A stretch of DNA of 64,000 nucleotides. It comes from Adenanthera pavonina (Eukaryota > Streptophyta > Magnoliopsida > Fabales > Fabaceae). Under the pieces are notes generated by a model. That model saw nothing but the letters and a program-made list of their open reading frames with translations. It was not told the origin of the DNA and ran no database searches. Where the stretch lies: NCBI GenBank assembly GCA_026686845.1, contig JAIVEN010000007.1:37321001-37385000 (forward strand). Direction: 5' to 3'. Every line of letters starts with the position of its first letter. Position 1 is the first letter of the stretch. Below, piece after piece: positions 22,831 through 34,914 of this stretch. The translations under genes and the position numbers were made by a program.

Positions 22831-23806
22831 TGCCATGTTTGGTTGATAGGGAACCCAAAAAATAGTGCGTTTAATTAGTATGCCTCATTTTGCTTCCACA
22901 TGGAACCAAGCTTCACCAAAATGGCTAGAACTGAGTTCCTTTCATACCCATCATGGAAGTGGGTAGACTTCCATGGAACCCAATTTTTATGCCACTTTTA
23001 CCATCACATGTTCTCTCTCTATGATGGCATTAGTGGTGCATTGGTGGTTTAGGTGTTCGGTGGTTCAATGACAGCGTGGTCCAAGTGTTCGACAGTGACA
23101 GCTTCTCCCTCCAGTGATGGTTGTTCGATGATGATGGTTTTTCCCTCCATTGATCGTGATGGTGGTTGATAGTCTAGATTGATGATGGTACATAACACCT
23201 CACCCTCCGACGATCTAGGAGAAGAATCGTACTTCTTTGGCAACCACCTACAAACAAGAATGTCGGCCATCTACTATGGAAATCAACAATCCACTACAGA
23301 TGTGGATCTGTAAAATGAAGCACCATCGAGATCAACCTCCATCGAGATTGAAGCACCATCGTTTACTCAAAACAGCACTAGCCCTTTGTTGACACCAAGA
23401 TCGACCTCCATCGCTGCCATTGACACAAGATTGAAGGAAAGCAACGATATCGGACATTGGATTTCTCAAATCTGTTAACTTCCAACATTGGGTTTCTTAG
23501 ATTTATTTTTCCGATAACAATATTGGAGGTAGCCGTTGGATTCTCAAATTAGTTTGATTTTTTTTTTCTGTGTTGTGCTTCTTGCAATTTTGTTGATTCA
23601 TGATTTCTAAGTTCATGGAGAGTGGTTGTTGGTGGTGGTAGATGGTAGTCATTGGTGGTGGTGGATGTATGGTGGCTATTTTCCAGTTGATAGCTTTTGG
23701 GTTAGCTGAGTTTATTTTTTTTGCACAGCATTTTGGTCCTTTTAATATAAATTTGCATATTAATTAAAAAATTATCTCACTCCCTTGAATGTACCAAACA
23801 TACTCT
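22831..23806. mobile_element. Probable Tourist/Harbinger-like non-autonomous element
   Basis: The left end is TGCCATGTTTGGTTG and the right end, reverse complemented, is GAGTATGTTTGGTAC, both next to TTA (22828-22830 and 23807-23809). The paralogue near 29830 lacks the whole interval between this TTA and the one at 24429. The ends agree only in the ATGTTTGGT core, and about 60 bp to its right remain unexplained, so the right boundary is uncertain. Confidence 0.4.
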
Positions 23807-23872
23807 TAAATCCCATTTTCATTTTCACTTACACTTCCTTTAAAAACACTTATGTGAACCCAGGGAGCCTTA

Positions 23873-24428
23873 GTGCATGTTTGGCTAAGCTTTTATAAAG
23901 CTGAAACCTAAGTTTACACCCAAAAAAGTGATTATGCAATTTTCGTATCTTGTTTGGCTGCTGCAATCATCACTTAAAAAAAAATAGCTTCTTGCCCAAA
24001 CCAGATTTTCACCACAAGCTGACCAAAGTAGCTTCTACGGTGAAAAAACAAGTTTATGGCCGTTGGAGTTTAATTTAAAATATAATTTTATTTAGTTTAA
24101 AAATTAAACTAAAACTAAGTTCCTTATAAAAATATTATTTTATTTAGTTAAAAAATTGAAAGTGTTTTATAGCCTTCCTTTCATATTATTTGTAATTTAT
24201 AATTTTAAATAAAAATTATTAATCAACTTTTTAAAGATAAAATCATTATACACTCAAAAGTGCTTTTAATTGAAATTATCCAAACATGTTCATTTCAGTA
24301 AAATCACTTTTGAACTAAATATATCCAAACATAAGTTACTTTTTATAACAGTTATTTTAACTAAAATCACTTCTAAAAAATCTATTCTCCTCAAAATTAC
24401 TTCTATAAAAACTAATCCAAACATGCAC
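23873..24428. mobile_element. Tourist-like MITE
   Basis: The 556-bp element has terminal inverted repeats GTGCATGTTTGG and CCAAACATGCAC and a TTA duplication at 23870-23872 and 24429-24431. The paralogous sequence at about 29828-29845 (CTCCCTTAGTCCTTCAGTG) lacks it. No coding sequence. Confidence 0.85.
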
Positions 24429-25349
24429 TTAGTCCTTTGGTGTCATTAAATTCCCCTGAGATAGTTTGTCCAATTATTGGGTTTGGTGAGGTTCCCCAAA
24501 TACAAATTGATGGTAGGTTTGGATCCTTGTATACCAACTACAGAGTATTTTTTTAAATGGAATTTTGTCATTCGTTCTCACATTATTGCAAATTTATATA
24601 TCCATGGAACTGTAGAAACGTGTGCAATTGTGGGTCCTTGTATTACATTTTTTTTTCAAAAATAAAATGACGTAAAGGCAATGGTGGTCTATTATGGGAA
24701 ATTAAAAATTCATGGTAGGTTTGGATTCTTGTATACCAACTGCAGCTCTAGTATTTTTTAAACTTAATTTTGTCATTCATTCTCACATTATTGCAAATAT
24801 ATACTCCCTCCGGTTCATATTACAAAATATTTTATATGACAAATTTTTTATTCAAAATATAGGATATTGGATATTTTTCTCCCTATTTTATCCATAACTT
24901 TAATATTTTTTCTCCCCTCATTTATAGTCCAACAAGGATAATAAAATGATATATTTAATAAGGGTAAAATAGAAAATATGAATACTTTTTATATTGATTT
25001 CAGATGAAAAAATAATTTTCTTAATATACATGTAATTAATATAAAATATCTTATAATATCAATTTGAATAAGTATATATCAACGGAACTGTGCAAAGGTG
25101 TGCAATAGTGGGCCCTTGGATTACATTTTTTTTCACAAAAAATTGACGTACGTAAAGACAACGGAGGTCTATTATGGGAAATTAAAAAGTCCTTGCATAC
25201 CAACTACAGCACTAGTATTTTTTAAATGGAATTTTATCATTCATAATCAGTCAAGTACTTCAGGATATTCAATTTAGTTTCTCTTTCACCTCCAAAGTCT
25301 AATGAAACTCATGGATGCATCATTGTCGACAAGAGAGGGGATAAAAAAT
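24429..25349. other. 5' flank of BURP2 unit, first part
   Basis: This contains the unit-boundary phrase GTTTGGTGAGGTTCCCC, found again at 29881, and two degenerate copies of upstream BURP sequence (GTGCAATTGTGGGTCCTTG near 24625 and a variant near 25099). A Stowaway-like MITE sits at 24804-25072. No gene is seen. Confidence 0.5.
24804..25072. mobile_element. Stowaway-like MITE upstream of BURP2
   Basis: The 269-bp element is bordered by TA on each side (24802-24803, 25073-25074). It starts CTCCCTCCGGTTCATATTAC, and its right end on the reverse strand is CTTATTCAAATTGATATTA, with similarity continuing about 40 bp inward. CTCCCTCC ends with a TA target are typical of Stowaway elements. Confidence 0.75.
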
Positions 25350-27143
25350 GGGGAAATTGGACAACCAAAGCCAATAATTGGCTTTTGGTGATTAGAGGCA
25401 TTTAATGATGCAAAGGACTAAAGTGGAATAATCAATGACATTGAAGGGCCAAGTCACATTTTTTAATATAGATTTTCTGCCAATTACATATATGCATTTT
25501 TTATATATTTTTTGGGCACCAATCCCAATTTTTCCTATACATTTTGCTATACAAAATAAAAAAAAACTTATATACCAATAAATTAAATTAATTATTTTAC
25601 AAATAATGTTATATTAAATATATTTTTAAAAGAGTTATACATACAAACGGAATAAAATTAAAAATAAAACAAATAAATATTTTTAACTAGCTAAAATAAA
25701 ATGAAAAATCTAAAGTGAATCTTAGGAATTTTCAACTAAGATCCAAAAATTGAAAATCATTCATATATCCAAGCTGACATTAAGAATAACCATTCATTCT
25801 CTAAAACAAATTCCACTAACTTCATTTTCGAGTTTAAGTGGGAAATTTTTTATTCTATGTTGGAAATATATGAGTTCAAAAATTCCGAGTCTACTTAAGT
25901 GGGAAATTTTTTAATCCCTATTGGAAATATATTGAGTTGAATTTTTTTGTGTCCTTGTTGAAAAATTTCAAATCTTAGTTAGAAATTTTCAAGTGTATGT
26001 TGAAAATATATAAGTTGAAAAATTTTGAGTCTAAGTTAGAAATTTTCAAGTCTCTATTAGAGATAATATTAAGTTGCAAATTTTCAAGTCCAATTGGAAA
26101 TTTTTAAGTTTTAGTTGAAAATTTTTTACTCTATGTTGGAAATATATAAGTTGAACAATTTTGAGTCTAAGCGGATATTTTTTTAGTCTTTGTTGGAAAT
26201 ATATTAAGTTGAAATTTTTTGAGTCACAACTGAAATTTTTTTAATTTATGTTTGAAATATTTAAATTGAAAATTTTTGAGTCTCAATTGGAAATTTTCAA
26301 ATCCTTGTTGAAAATATATTAAGTTGAAAATTTTCATGTCCCTATTGGATATTTTTGAGTTCCGGTTGGAAATTCTCGAGTTTATGTTGGAAATATATAA
26401 GTTGAACAATTTTGATTCTAAGTGGGAAATTTTCAAGGCTCTATTGAAAATATATTAAGTTGAAACTGTTAGAAATTTTGTAGTTTATGATGGAAATATA
26501 TAAGTTGAAAATTTTCAAATCTAAGTTAAAAATTTTTAAGTCCTTGTTAGGAATATATAAGTTGCAAAGTTTTGAATCCTTACCGGAAATTTTTGAGTCT
26601 CTCTACTGGAAATTTTTTAATCTATGTTGAAAATATATAAATTGAAAATATTTGAGTTTAAATTGGAAATTTTCAAGCCTTAGTGACTTTTGTTGAGCCT
26701 TATTTCTAACAATGACTTGGAAATTTTTTATTTAGACTAAAAAATGAAGTTAGTAGAATAGATTGAGAGAATGGATAGTTATTCTTGAAGTCAGCTTAGC
26801 TATAGGGCATGATTTCTAATTTTTGGATCTAGGTTGGAAATTCCTGAGATTCTCTTTAAATTATTTTATTTTATTTTTTGCTGGTTAAAAATACATATTA
26901 TTTTACTTTTAATTTTATTCTATTTTTGTATAATTCTTTTAGAATATATATATTTAATATAATATTATTTGTAAAAGAATTAAGTTAATGTATTGATATA
27001 TGAGTTATTTTTTAATTTTGGATAGAAAAATGTATCGGAAAAATTGGGATTGGTGTAAAAAAAAAATTTAAAAAGTGTGTCTATATTGGCAAAAAGTATA
27101 TTTATATTATTGGCTTTCGTTGTCACCAAAAGCCAATTTTCCC
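25350..27143. mobile_element. Foldback Mutator-like element (MULE B)
   Basis: The terminal inverted repeats are about 450-500 bp (outer left GGGGAAATTGG; outer right reverse complement GGGAAAATTGGCTTTTGG). The flanks ATAAAAAAT (25341-25349) and ATAAAAAAC (27144-27152) are a 9-bp duplication with one mismatch. BURP1 (about 12115) and BURP3 (about 40590) carry the empty site GGACAAAAAACACCTGCC. The centre is an AT-rich array (25850-26700). No transposase sequence. It lies about 90 bp upstream of the BURP2 TATA box. Confidence 0.88.
25850..26700. repeat. AT-rich array inside MULE B
   Basis: Degenerate units combine the phrases TTGGAAATATATTAAGTTG, GAAAATTTTGAGTC and GGAAATTTTTCAAGTC through about 850 bp. 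The inverted arms of the MULE flank the array. The motif resembles the array at 15500-15880. Confidence 0.8.
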
Positions 27144-27234
27144 ATAAAAAACACTTGCCCATGTCAATTTACCCTATGAGTTGTCCAACGTTCACTCCAT
27201 AGTTTATCCTGAGGTTGGTAGATACCTTGTCCAC

Positions 27235-27256
27235 TATATATATATATATATATATG
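27235..27256 (+). promoter_or_regulatory. Expanded TATA box of BURP2
   Basis: At the place of the other BURP TATA boxes, between TCCAC and GTTAGCCACCTC, this copy has an uninterrupted run of about eleven TA dinucleotides instead of four or five. It lies about 70 bp before the start codon. Microsatellite expansion here could shift transcription start; that effect is inferred. Confidence 0.65.
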
Positions 27257-27325
27257 TTAGCCACCTCATTGCAGGGAATCACACTCAAGCATTTTGTTCC
27301 AACAAAAGCCATCCTAGCTAGCTCA

Positions 27326-29024
27326 ATGGAGTTTCGCTTCCTACTTCTTTTCACTGTAATTAAGATCTTCTCTCTGATTCTGATGCTAATTTAATCGAGT
27401 ATTACTGACTCCTTTCTTGCCCATGTTAACTACTTTGACTCCTTTCTTGCACGCTTCAATTAGTTTCCAGCTCTTTCGACAGTGGTTCTTATATATGTTG
27501 CTTTATCAAAAACAAGTGACAAATGGTGGGGGTTCAAAAAATCGCCGTTATGTCGCGTTTTATTTACTAATGATTTTTATAAGTGCCGCTAGAAAACTGC
27601 CTTTTTTTGTAGCGAATCTTGCGAAACTTTTTTTCTTTTCGGAAATTTCGTGAATCCACAAGGCTCAAGTTATTTGGTTCAATATAATCGTTCCAACAAC
27701 ATAATCTACTAATTCACCTTCAATATATCTTATTCCATCACTTATTAGCATGAATGTGATTGTTAGGATTACATTAGTATGTTGTTATATATTTTCATTT
27801 AAGTATTAATGATTTTATGTTTCCATTCAATGGTCCTTGGTAGAGTGTGGAAATTTTTCAGCATACATTCCACATGTTACAAGAACATTTCATATTATTT
27901 AACTGCTTCTTTTTTTTTTTCACCCAACTCAAACGAGCAAAATCCATTGTATGGGTTTCATTGCAGACTATCATTTTGCACATATATATTGCATGCAGTG
28001 TCAAATAAATCCATGTGTTGATATTTTCTTTTTTCTTTTTTTGGTTAAATATTGTTGCAGTTAGCTGTTGTAGGAGGCTATGGTTATGCGTCAGCTTCGC
28101 TCGCTGCTGAAGATTTCTGGTATTCCCTTTGGGCTACTCCAATTCCCAAAGCCTTGCAGGATTTGGTGCAACCAATTGGTTAGTGTTTGTGTGACATATA
28201 TGTTCCTTTGTAGTTAATTAAGTCGAATGTTATATATGTCAATACATGTGAGCTAAAATTTCTACTAAGATAATAGATATGCATCCTCACTTTAAATTAG
28301 GGTGCATGGTTGTTGAAGTGAACATAGATGGGGATAGAAAACTGAAGTTAGATTTCAACAAATGCTCCAATGCCGAACCATACGATGTCAATGCCCCTGG
28401 AGAAGTAGACGACACACAATTCCCCGAAGGCTTCTTCTTTGAACAAGACCTTCGTCCAGGGAAAATGTTGAACTTGCGCTTCAACATGCACTCCTTTGCT
28501 CAACCAATTATTTTACCATTGTGGCTTACGGGATTACATGTTGATGGAAATCACTTGAAACAAAGAGGTTTACTATAGATGAGATTTGTGACAATCCTGC
28601 TACCGCGGGAGATGATAAGATGTGTGTAACATCCTTGGAATCGTTAGTGGATTTCGCTGTATCAAGGCTGGGAAAGGAGCTTCAGCCACTGTCAAGCTCC
28701 TTCGCGCCCCACCAGAAGCAATACAAGATCTTGGAGGGAGTGGAGATGGCTGGACAGGTTGGAGTGATGTGCCATCGACTGAATTTCAGAAAGGTCATGT
28801 TCTCATGCCATCAAGTGAACGCGACCCGCACTTATAAGGTTCCTTTGGAAGCGATTGATGGCACAAAAACCATTGCACTGGCGAATTGCCACCATGATAC
28901 AAGAGGCATGAATGCTCAGTTGTTGTATGAAGAACTCAAAGTAATGCCAGGAACAGTGCCTGTTTGCCATTTCAATGGTCCTAAGGACATTGCTTGGGTA
29001 CCCACAAATAGCAAGGCCAGCTAG
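27326..29024 (+). pseudogene. BURP-domain pseudogene BURP2
   Basis: Same three-exon plan as BURP1. Exon 1 starts at 27326 but has a TAA where the other copies read CAATCG, after about 22 codons. Exon 2 (28061-28178) is intact in frame. Exon 3 begins after a good acceptor, TTTAAATTAG, at 28300, giving FFFEQDLRPGK, then loses one base near 28546 (GATGGAAATC where BURP1 has GATGGTAAATC), so the frame closes at 28578. The remainder of the BURP domain, with CVTSLESLVDF and the four CH pairs, continues in another frame to 29024. Intron 2 is only about 120 nt, without the MITEs of BURP1. The same deletion is found in BURP3. Confidence 0.85.
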
Positions 29025-29599
29025 TAATTAAGCAACCTAGCCAGCTAGCACTTACGAATAAAGCATCACCCTAGCTGGTTATTGATGCACAAATCTGTTG
29101 TAGCTTGTCAGTATTATCTATATATGTGTGTACCGATTGTACCCTATGTATGTAAGTTCCAGTGAAGTGCTTTATGAGTCTCTTTTCGATGTTGGAGACA
29201 TATGTATAATATAAGCTATCTAGTTGTGTCTTGCTTTTTCTTGCATCGTGGATATTAATTTTCGCATATTGATCATTTTCTTATGAAATTAATATTGAAA
29301 ATGAGTTGCTTTAAACAGAGAAACACATGCATGGATTACAATTCCTATTGAAAAACTTATAATCGTTGAAATTCCGTCGATGAATGCATGTAGCTAATTG
29401 ACTAGCAATGTATTGTCTTGCACTCTTGTCTTTCCACATGAAGCACGCCACCGTATTAAGTTAACAAAAATTCATCACATTAAGCATTATAGAGATAAGA
29501 GTGACCATAGTTATATAAATTGTCATCGGTGAGGAAGCATAGTGATTGTAGTCTATATGACCGACAGAATGAATTATTTAAGTTGAAAATGGTCGGCTG
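29025..29599. other. 3' flank of BURP2
   Basis: This is colinear with the 3' flanks of BURP1 and BURP3, including TTTCGCATATTGATCATT. No coding sequence. It passes without interruption into the unit-boundary fragment at 29600. Confidence 0.5.
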
Positions 29600-30011
29600 A
29601 TTTTTCTGTTAGGGTTGAAATACTTCACCACGGTCGCAGATGGCACTTTCATCGGACGCACTTCGTTATGAGTTCCTCCACCATCTTCTCCGAGTTTGAT
29701 TTGGAACGTGGAATTTTTCTCGGCCTGTTTTTCTCAAATTCTCCATTGTATTCGCGTTTCCCTTTTGTTTGCAGGGCATTCCATTAAATCGATCACACGA
29801 TTTCTTTATTCCATTAAGCTCCCTTAGTCCTTCAGTGTCATTAGATTCCCCCGAGGTAGCATTGTTCAATTACTGGGTTTGGTGAGTTTCCCCAATTACA
29901 AATTCATGGTGGGTTTTGGATCCTTCTACACCAACTACAGCTCCAATTGAAGTATTAAATTATATAAAAAAAATACTTTTTCCCAAATGTATGCATTATT
30001 TATACAATATA
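29600..30011. other. Start of a truncated further BURP unit
   Basis: This aligns with 20960-21199 plus 24429-24530, that is, the boundary sequence that precedes BURP2, but without the solo LTR and MITEs found there. It ends near 29945 after CACCAACTACAGCTCC, and no BURP exon follows. It serves as the empty site for the solo LTR at 21200-22815 and the MITE at 23873-24428. A TTTGCAGGGCATTCC splice-like phrase is present; no gene is recognised. Confidence 0.55.
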
Positions 30012-30280
30012 CTCCATCCACTCTTAGATATAAACATATTTTGGAGGGGATAGTTACTTCAAAATGTAAGAGAAAAAATATTGGTTTTTGTAACAATAAA
30101 TGTGATATTTCCAAAATCATCAATAAATAAATATTATTAATATAATTTAGGAAAAGCCCATTAATTGACAACAATTTTTTTAAAAAAAATAGATTTCACT
30201 AGAAATTAAATAATCTTAACTAACTTTATTAGTATGTATAAAATAGTTTTTTCTTTTTTTATATTTGAGACCGGAGAAAG
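30012..30280. mobile_element. Stowaway-like MITE
   Basis: The 269-bp element has TA on both sides (30010-30011, 30281-30282). The left end is CTCCATCCACTCTTAGATAT; the right end on the reverse strand is CTTTCTCCGGTCTCAAATAT. It is AT-rich and non-coding. Confidence 0.75.
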
Positions 30281-32142
30281 TAGGAAGTAGTTAATAATAC
30301 CTTTAATGATTGCTATTGCTAAAAAATGGTTTTCTAAATTAAAATTACTTAAATCCTTATGAGATCATCTATATTACATGATAGATTGAATGTATAATCA
30401 TATTATGTGAAATATCAAAATTACTTTATTCTAAAACATTCATGTAAAACTAGAAAAATTGTAACACCCTATTCCAATATCGCCTCCATTCTTGACCCAT
30501 TATTTAAAAATTGACCAAACCAAATCAAAACATCTCAACTTTAACTTTCCAAAGCATCAAAACTTCAAAAGAATCCCAAAACACCCAAAATAGGGCAGGG
30601 TCATGGCTTGCAACAATGGCGGCACAACTATAGTTAGACAGAATGAGATCACGCTGTGACAATTATAGTACCACTGCAGCATGAGTTTGGTAGAAGCGTG
30701 TGGTATTACAACTTGACTTCTAGCGCTGCGGTGTCATATACTAATACTATATCAGCAAATTCTAAGTTTTTGGGGTGAATTTTCGATGCGTATAATTTTA
30801 TGCACCAACCTCTATTTGGCTTGATTCCAACTCCTACTAGTAAATTTTGTCCCAATCTATCCATAGACACTAGTTTCACTTAAATTTATCTCCGTATGGA
30901 GATTTTGAACACCCAACACCATTTTTGTCACTTTTTGACTAAAACTCACCACAAACCTCCTCCAATTGTTACCAAAGGCAATTAGACACTCAGGAACTAT
31001 TCACACAGATCCTATTTAGCTCAATCAACTTGTTCAAGAATGTTTCACCTTGAAGAAACCACTTCTCTGAGATTTGATCTCCTTGAACCCCATATTCACA
31101 TAATAGGCTATATGTCCAAATTACACCATCTAGGCCTAAAAACTCCCTTTTGGGCTCACATACAACTATCTTGACACAAGACACTTGTTCCATCAATAAC
31201 GACCCATGTCGGGGTCCAAACCATCATCACACATACACACCCATAGATACCACATATCTAAATTTGTCATCATCCATATTATCATTACAATCATCCATAC
31301 CATCACACAACATTCATAACCATCAACATCAAACAACCATCATCATCTCAATATCATTATCCTCATATAACATATAAACATGCTAACCTACTTGGCACAA
31401 CATATGACATAGACAACACACCCACCACTGATGACTTCAAAATTTCCAACGCCAGAGTGACTACAATTCCCTTATCTTCTCCGGACTAGTACTAGAGCTT
31501 TCACATAAAATGTTAGTTCATAGGAAAGGGGATGTGAGACCAAGTCTCTGTAACCTGGGACAATCACAGGAAATATATATAATAATTCATCCAATAATGC
31601 ACATAGTGCCATGAATGCAGCATGTAATGGAATGCATGTTCTTTCTTGCACACGACTAAAACCATGAGCTGTCGTCATATATAACAGAACATTTTGTATA
31701 GGCGACTCCCTTCCAATAGTCGGTGAAAACTAATTCCGAGACATCACCAAGCTCACATCACACTAATGCACCATACTAAAAGTAATACTAATGCTCGGAT
31801 CGTGGTTCTCCTTCCTCCTGACCACTGCGAATTGGTGGTGATTTTGAGCAAAGTGCAGTCCACTGCCATCTTGCTTTTCTGACCATAGAAGAGGATTTAA
31901 CGACAGGAATCCCTTCGTTATTCCACCATATCATATATCATCACCACCACCCGATCCACCTTTTCTCACAATATTCATGTAGTGGTGATGTTCATGCCAT
32001 GTCACTATGTCATCATATCATCTCTATCCCTCTATTGATTTATGATGCAAATGTCATTGTGATGGTAGTAAACATGATATATACAAGTATGATGAGTATT
32101 AATATGAAACGATTAACATACATTTCATGATTTGTTGTATAT
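30281..32142 (+). repeat. Degenerate LTR-retrotransposon sequence
   Basis: At 30466 the phrase TGTAACACCCTATTCC looks like the start of a plant gypsy (Del/Tekay-like) LTR on the + strand. The following 1.6 kb is C/A-rich and non-coding, and is interrupted at 32143 by a solo LTR. I find no pol motifs. The right boundary and the matching LTR are not identified. Small open frames here are not recognisable. Confidence 0.4.
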
Positions 32143-34077
32143 TAACGTGTCTATTTTATATCTATAAAATAACTACATTTAAACTCTAAATTGCATCTAA
32201 TTATGTTTACATTGATATATTTTAGTATAATTTTTCATATTTTTGTATTTCATTGCTTTATAGGCTCATTTGAAAGTATTCGGAGTAAAAATGTTACAAA
32301 TTATTCATGATGAAAAATTTCAATACCAATTGGTATTTTGACCATAACTTTCACATATGAACTCCAATTAAGGTGATTTAAGTTGCGTTGGAAAGCTAAG
32401 ACATAGATCTACAACTTTCATGTTTTTTGGGTTTTACCAAATTCCAACATTATCATGGTGAAAATTGAGCTAAAAGTGTTAACATGAGCTAGTGACTTTC
32501 TGAAGCTGAACGAAGCAGCTGTCTATAGAGCCATCAAAATGGGCCAAACCTGACGGGCTGGCCCTAAAAGGCCGAAAAAATGAGCGGGTTCGGGCCTCAA
32601 TTTCGAGAGTAAATACATAATCCAGGCTTTTTGAGCTCGGTCCGTTTAGGCCCGGCCCATGGCGGGGCTGGCCCGAGCGGGCCACGGGCCGGCCCAAAAG
32701 CCCGAGACTTTTTTCTTTTTCTTTTGTTTAAAATATTAAAAAATACATATTATTTTATTAGTTAATGATATATAAATTATAAAACTTAAATATTATATTA
32801 TTTTTTGATGAATTATGATGATAATGAGTTGTATTAATTTAAATAATTGTATAAAAAAATTTATTAAAAAAACATAAAAAAATATTAAAAAATTAAAAAA
32901 AGCCCACGGACCGGCCCGATCCCACGTGCTCGGGCTTGGAAAACCAAACCTGTTTGTCAAATCGGGCTTTTTGGCCCAGCCCGATTTGGGCCTGGCCTGA
33001 ATTGACAGTTCTAGCTATCTATATCATGGATCCACCCAGCGCCGGGTCAAACTCAGCCAACGTTGGCTCAACATGTTTTTAATGTTTTTCTAGCTTCCAC
33101 AAGCACCCGGTGCCATATTTGACGTGTTTTTATGATATTTTAGGTTTTTATGTGCTTTTATACTTTTTCTATATAAGGAGACATGGTAGAAATAGAAGAG
33201 GAGATTTAGAAATACATCTGGAGGCCAGAGAACACGGTTCAAAACTCATCTAGGAGCAATTAGGAGTATCTTATAGAGAGAGAGCAAGGAGATCTAGGAA
33301 ATATTAGAGATAGATTCATTCTTTTCTACTATAACTCTTTTTTCTTGTTATTTTCACTATGATTTAAAATTTTAGTTCTGATTTAATTTCTATTTGCACA
33401 TGTGGCTAAATTTCCCAGTCAGGGGTAGGGATGTAACCTGACTAGGATGGATTGTATTTGTTTTCTTTAGTTAGGATTATGTGAATTTGTTCTTCAAGTT
33501 ATATTTAGTTGTTTCTTTATTATATTTGTCTTTCTTGTTCGTTCATGTGGATTTTATGTTTGATCATCGTAAAGTCTAATTAATGAGTAAACTTCATATA
33601 TTAAGGAGTGAAGAGTGAATCTAGATCTAGAGAGATAAACATGAATAATTAATTTAGAGATAGAATTAGGAATTCATGGTGATATACGTTGTAGTTTTCA
33701 AGGTTTAATTAGGAACTTTAGTTGGGCGAGAGCGAATTGACTCCTAACTAAATAAGGACTACTTGACCGATAGGTAATTAGGACACTTTATGAACAACGG
33801 TCACTATAATTATGTAGAGTCTAATTAAAGAAGAGAACCTAATTATCCCATAAGGTGAAACCCGATCCTCTGATGCTTCTTGTGATTGAATTAAACTTGT
33901 ATTAATTGTGTTTGCTTGCTTCTTTCTTATTCATCTTTTCAATTTAATTGTTATTTGCTTTTGAGACTAAAATTTTAAACTGGTAAATTTACTACTTCCT
34001 TTGGGTTTGACCTCTGGAATACTCTGGAGATTTTTTATTACTGTGATCGACCTTGTATATTTGCAGGATCCTAATCA
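32143..34077 (+). mobile_element. Solo LTR 2, with a nested hAT element
   Basis: This is a second copy of the LTR at 16568-18071, in the opposite orientation. It is flanked by TATAT on both sides (32138-32142, 34078-34082). The outer end reads TAACGTGTC where the first copy reads TGATGTGTC: the changes are transitions, including loss of the canonical TG. Subtracting the hAT insertion and its duplication leaves about 1.44 kb, close to the 1504 bp of copy 1. A CTATATAAGGAG TATA-like motif lies near 33170, supporting + orientation. Confidence 0.8.
32526..33013. mobile_element. hAT-type non-autonomous element
   Basis: The 488-bp element has terminal inverted repeats TAGAGCCATCAAAATGGGCC and, on the reverse strand, TAGAACTGTCAATTCAGGCC. 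An 8-bp duplication flanks it, GCTGTCTA (32518-32525) and GCTATCTA (33014-33021), with one mismatch. Both ends are very rich in GGGCC/GGCCC phrases and the centre is AT-rich. It is inserted in solo LTR 2. Confidence 0.88.
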
Positions 34078-34082
34078 TATAT

Positions 34083-34914
34083 GATCATATGACATGCTAG
34101 CACCGTAAAGAATAACATGTAATGATATGGTAACATGCATCAGGCATAGTTATTGGTCGTACATTATGTTGAGATATATGGTTTGGGTGATGATACTCTT
34201 TATATCACATGGTATGCTAATCCGCTAAATAGCACATGAAATCTTGTATTTAGACGGTGCGACTTATATTATTTCAGTCACTAAATAGTCGTCATACGGT
34301 CAGGAGACTCAGGTGGCTATGAATTGGGATGCACTTTCTTTAAATAGCTACTAATTCAAGTGGTTCATAGGAAGGAAAACCATTGTCCAACTTTTAGTGT
34401 AATGGACTTTGGTCAGGTTATAACTATTGGGAGAAGAGCTAGGTGGTTATCCTGAAATCAACCTTCTTGGGTCATTGAAAAGGGGCCACTAGTTAAGGTT
34501 ACCTTGTTATGGTAGCTAACTCATAGTTCTAACCGTATATTAATGAGATCTGTGTCTGCATCTCATGCATAATACATTCATGTTATGCATTGTATCTAAA
34601 TATGTTTTGCCATCATTTTTATATGTATAATAGTGTAAATCATTGGTTATTGGGATGAATATCTTACATCGTGGCTAACAATTCTAGGTGAATAATCTAA
34701 CGTAATAAGTAAAGTACTAAAAATGGTTTGAAAAAGGAGGATTGAGAGTGTATTTATGGATGTTGAGGTTAAGTCCCTCAATGCTTAAATTTGTTTCCTT
34801 ATTAGTAAAGTACCACCAGTTGACTGTTATGTTTTCGTAACACTACATGTTTCATGTTATGTACTTGGGTGCCTATAAACTGGATTGCTGTGTACTTCCT
34901 ATAAACTTCATATA
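34083..34914. repeat. LTR-like sequence left of CACTA copy B
   Basis: From 34436 this duplicates 1-480 almost exactly; 34083-34435 extends that sequence further left than the window shows for copy A. It appears to be the rest of the same minus-strand LTR. No gene is seen. Confidence 0.45.
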
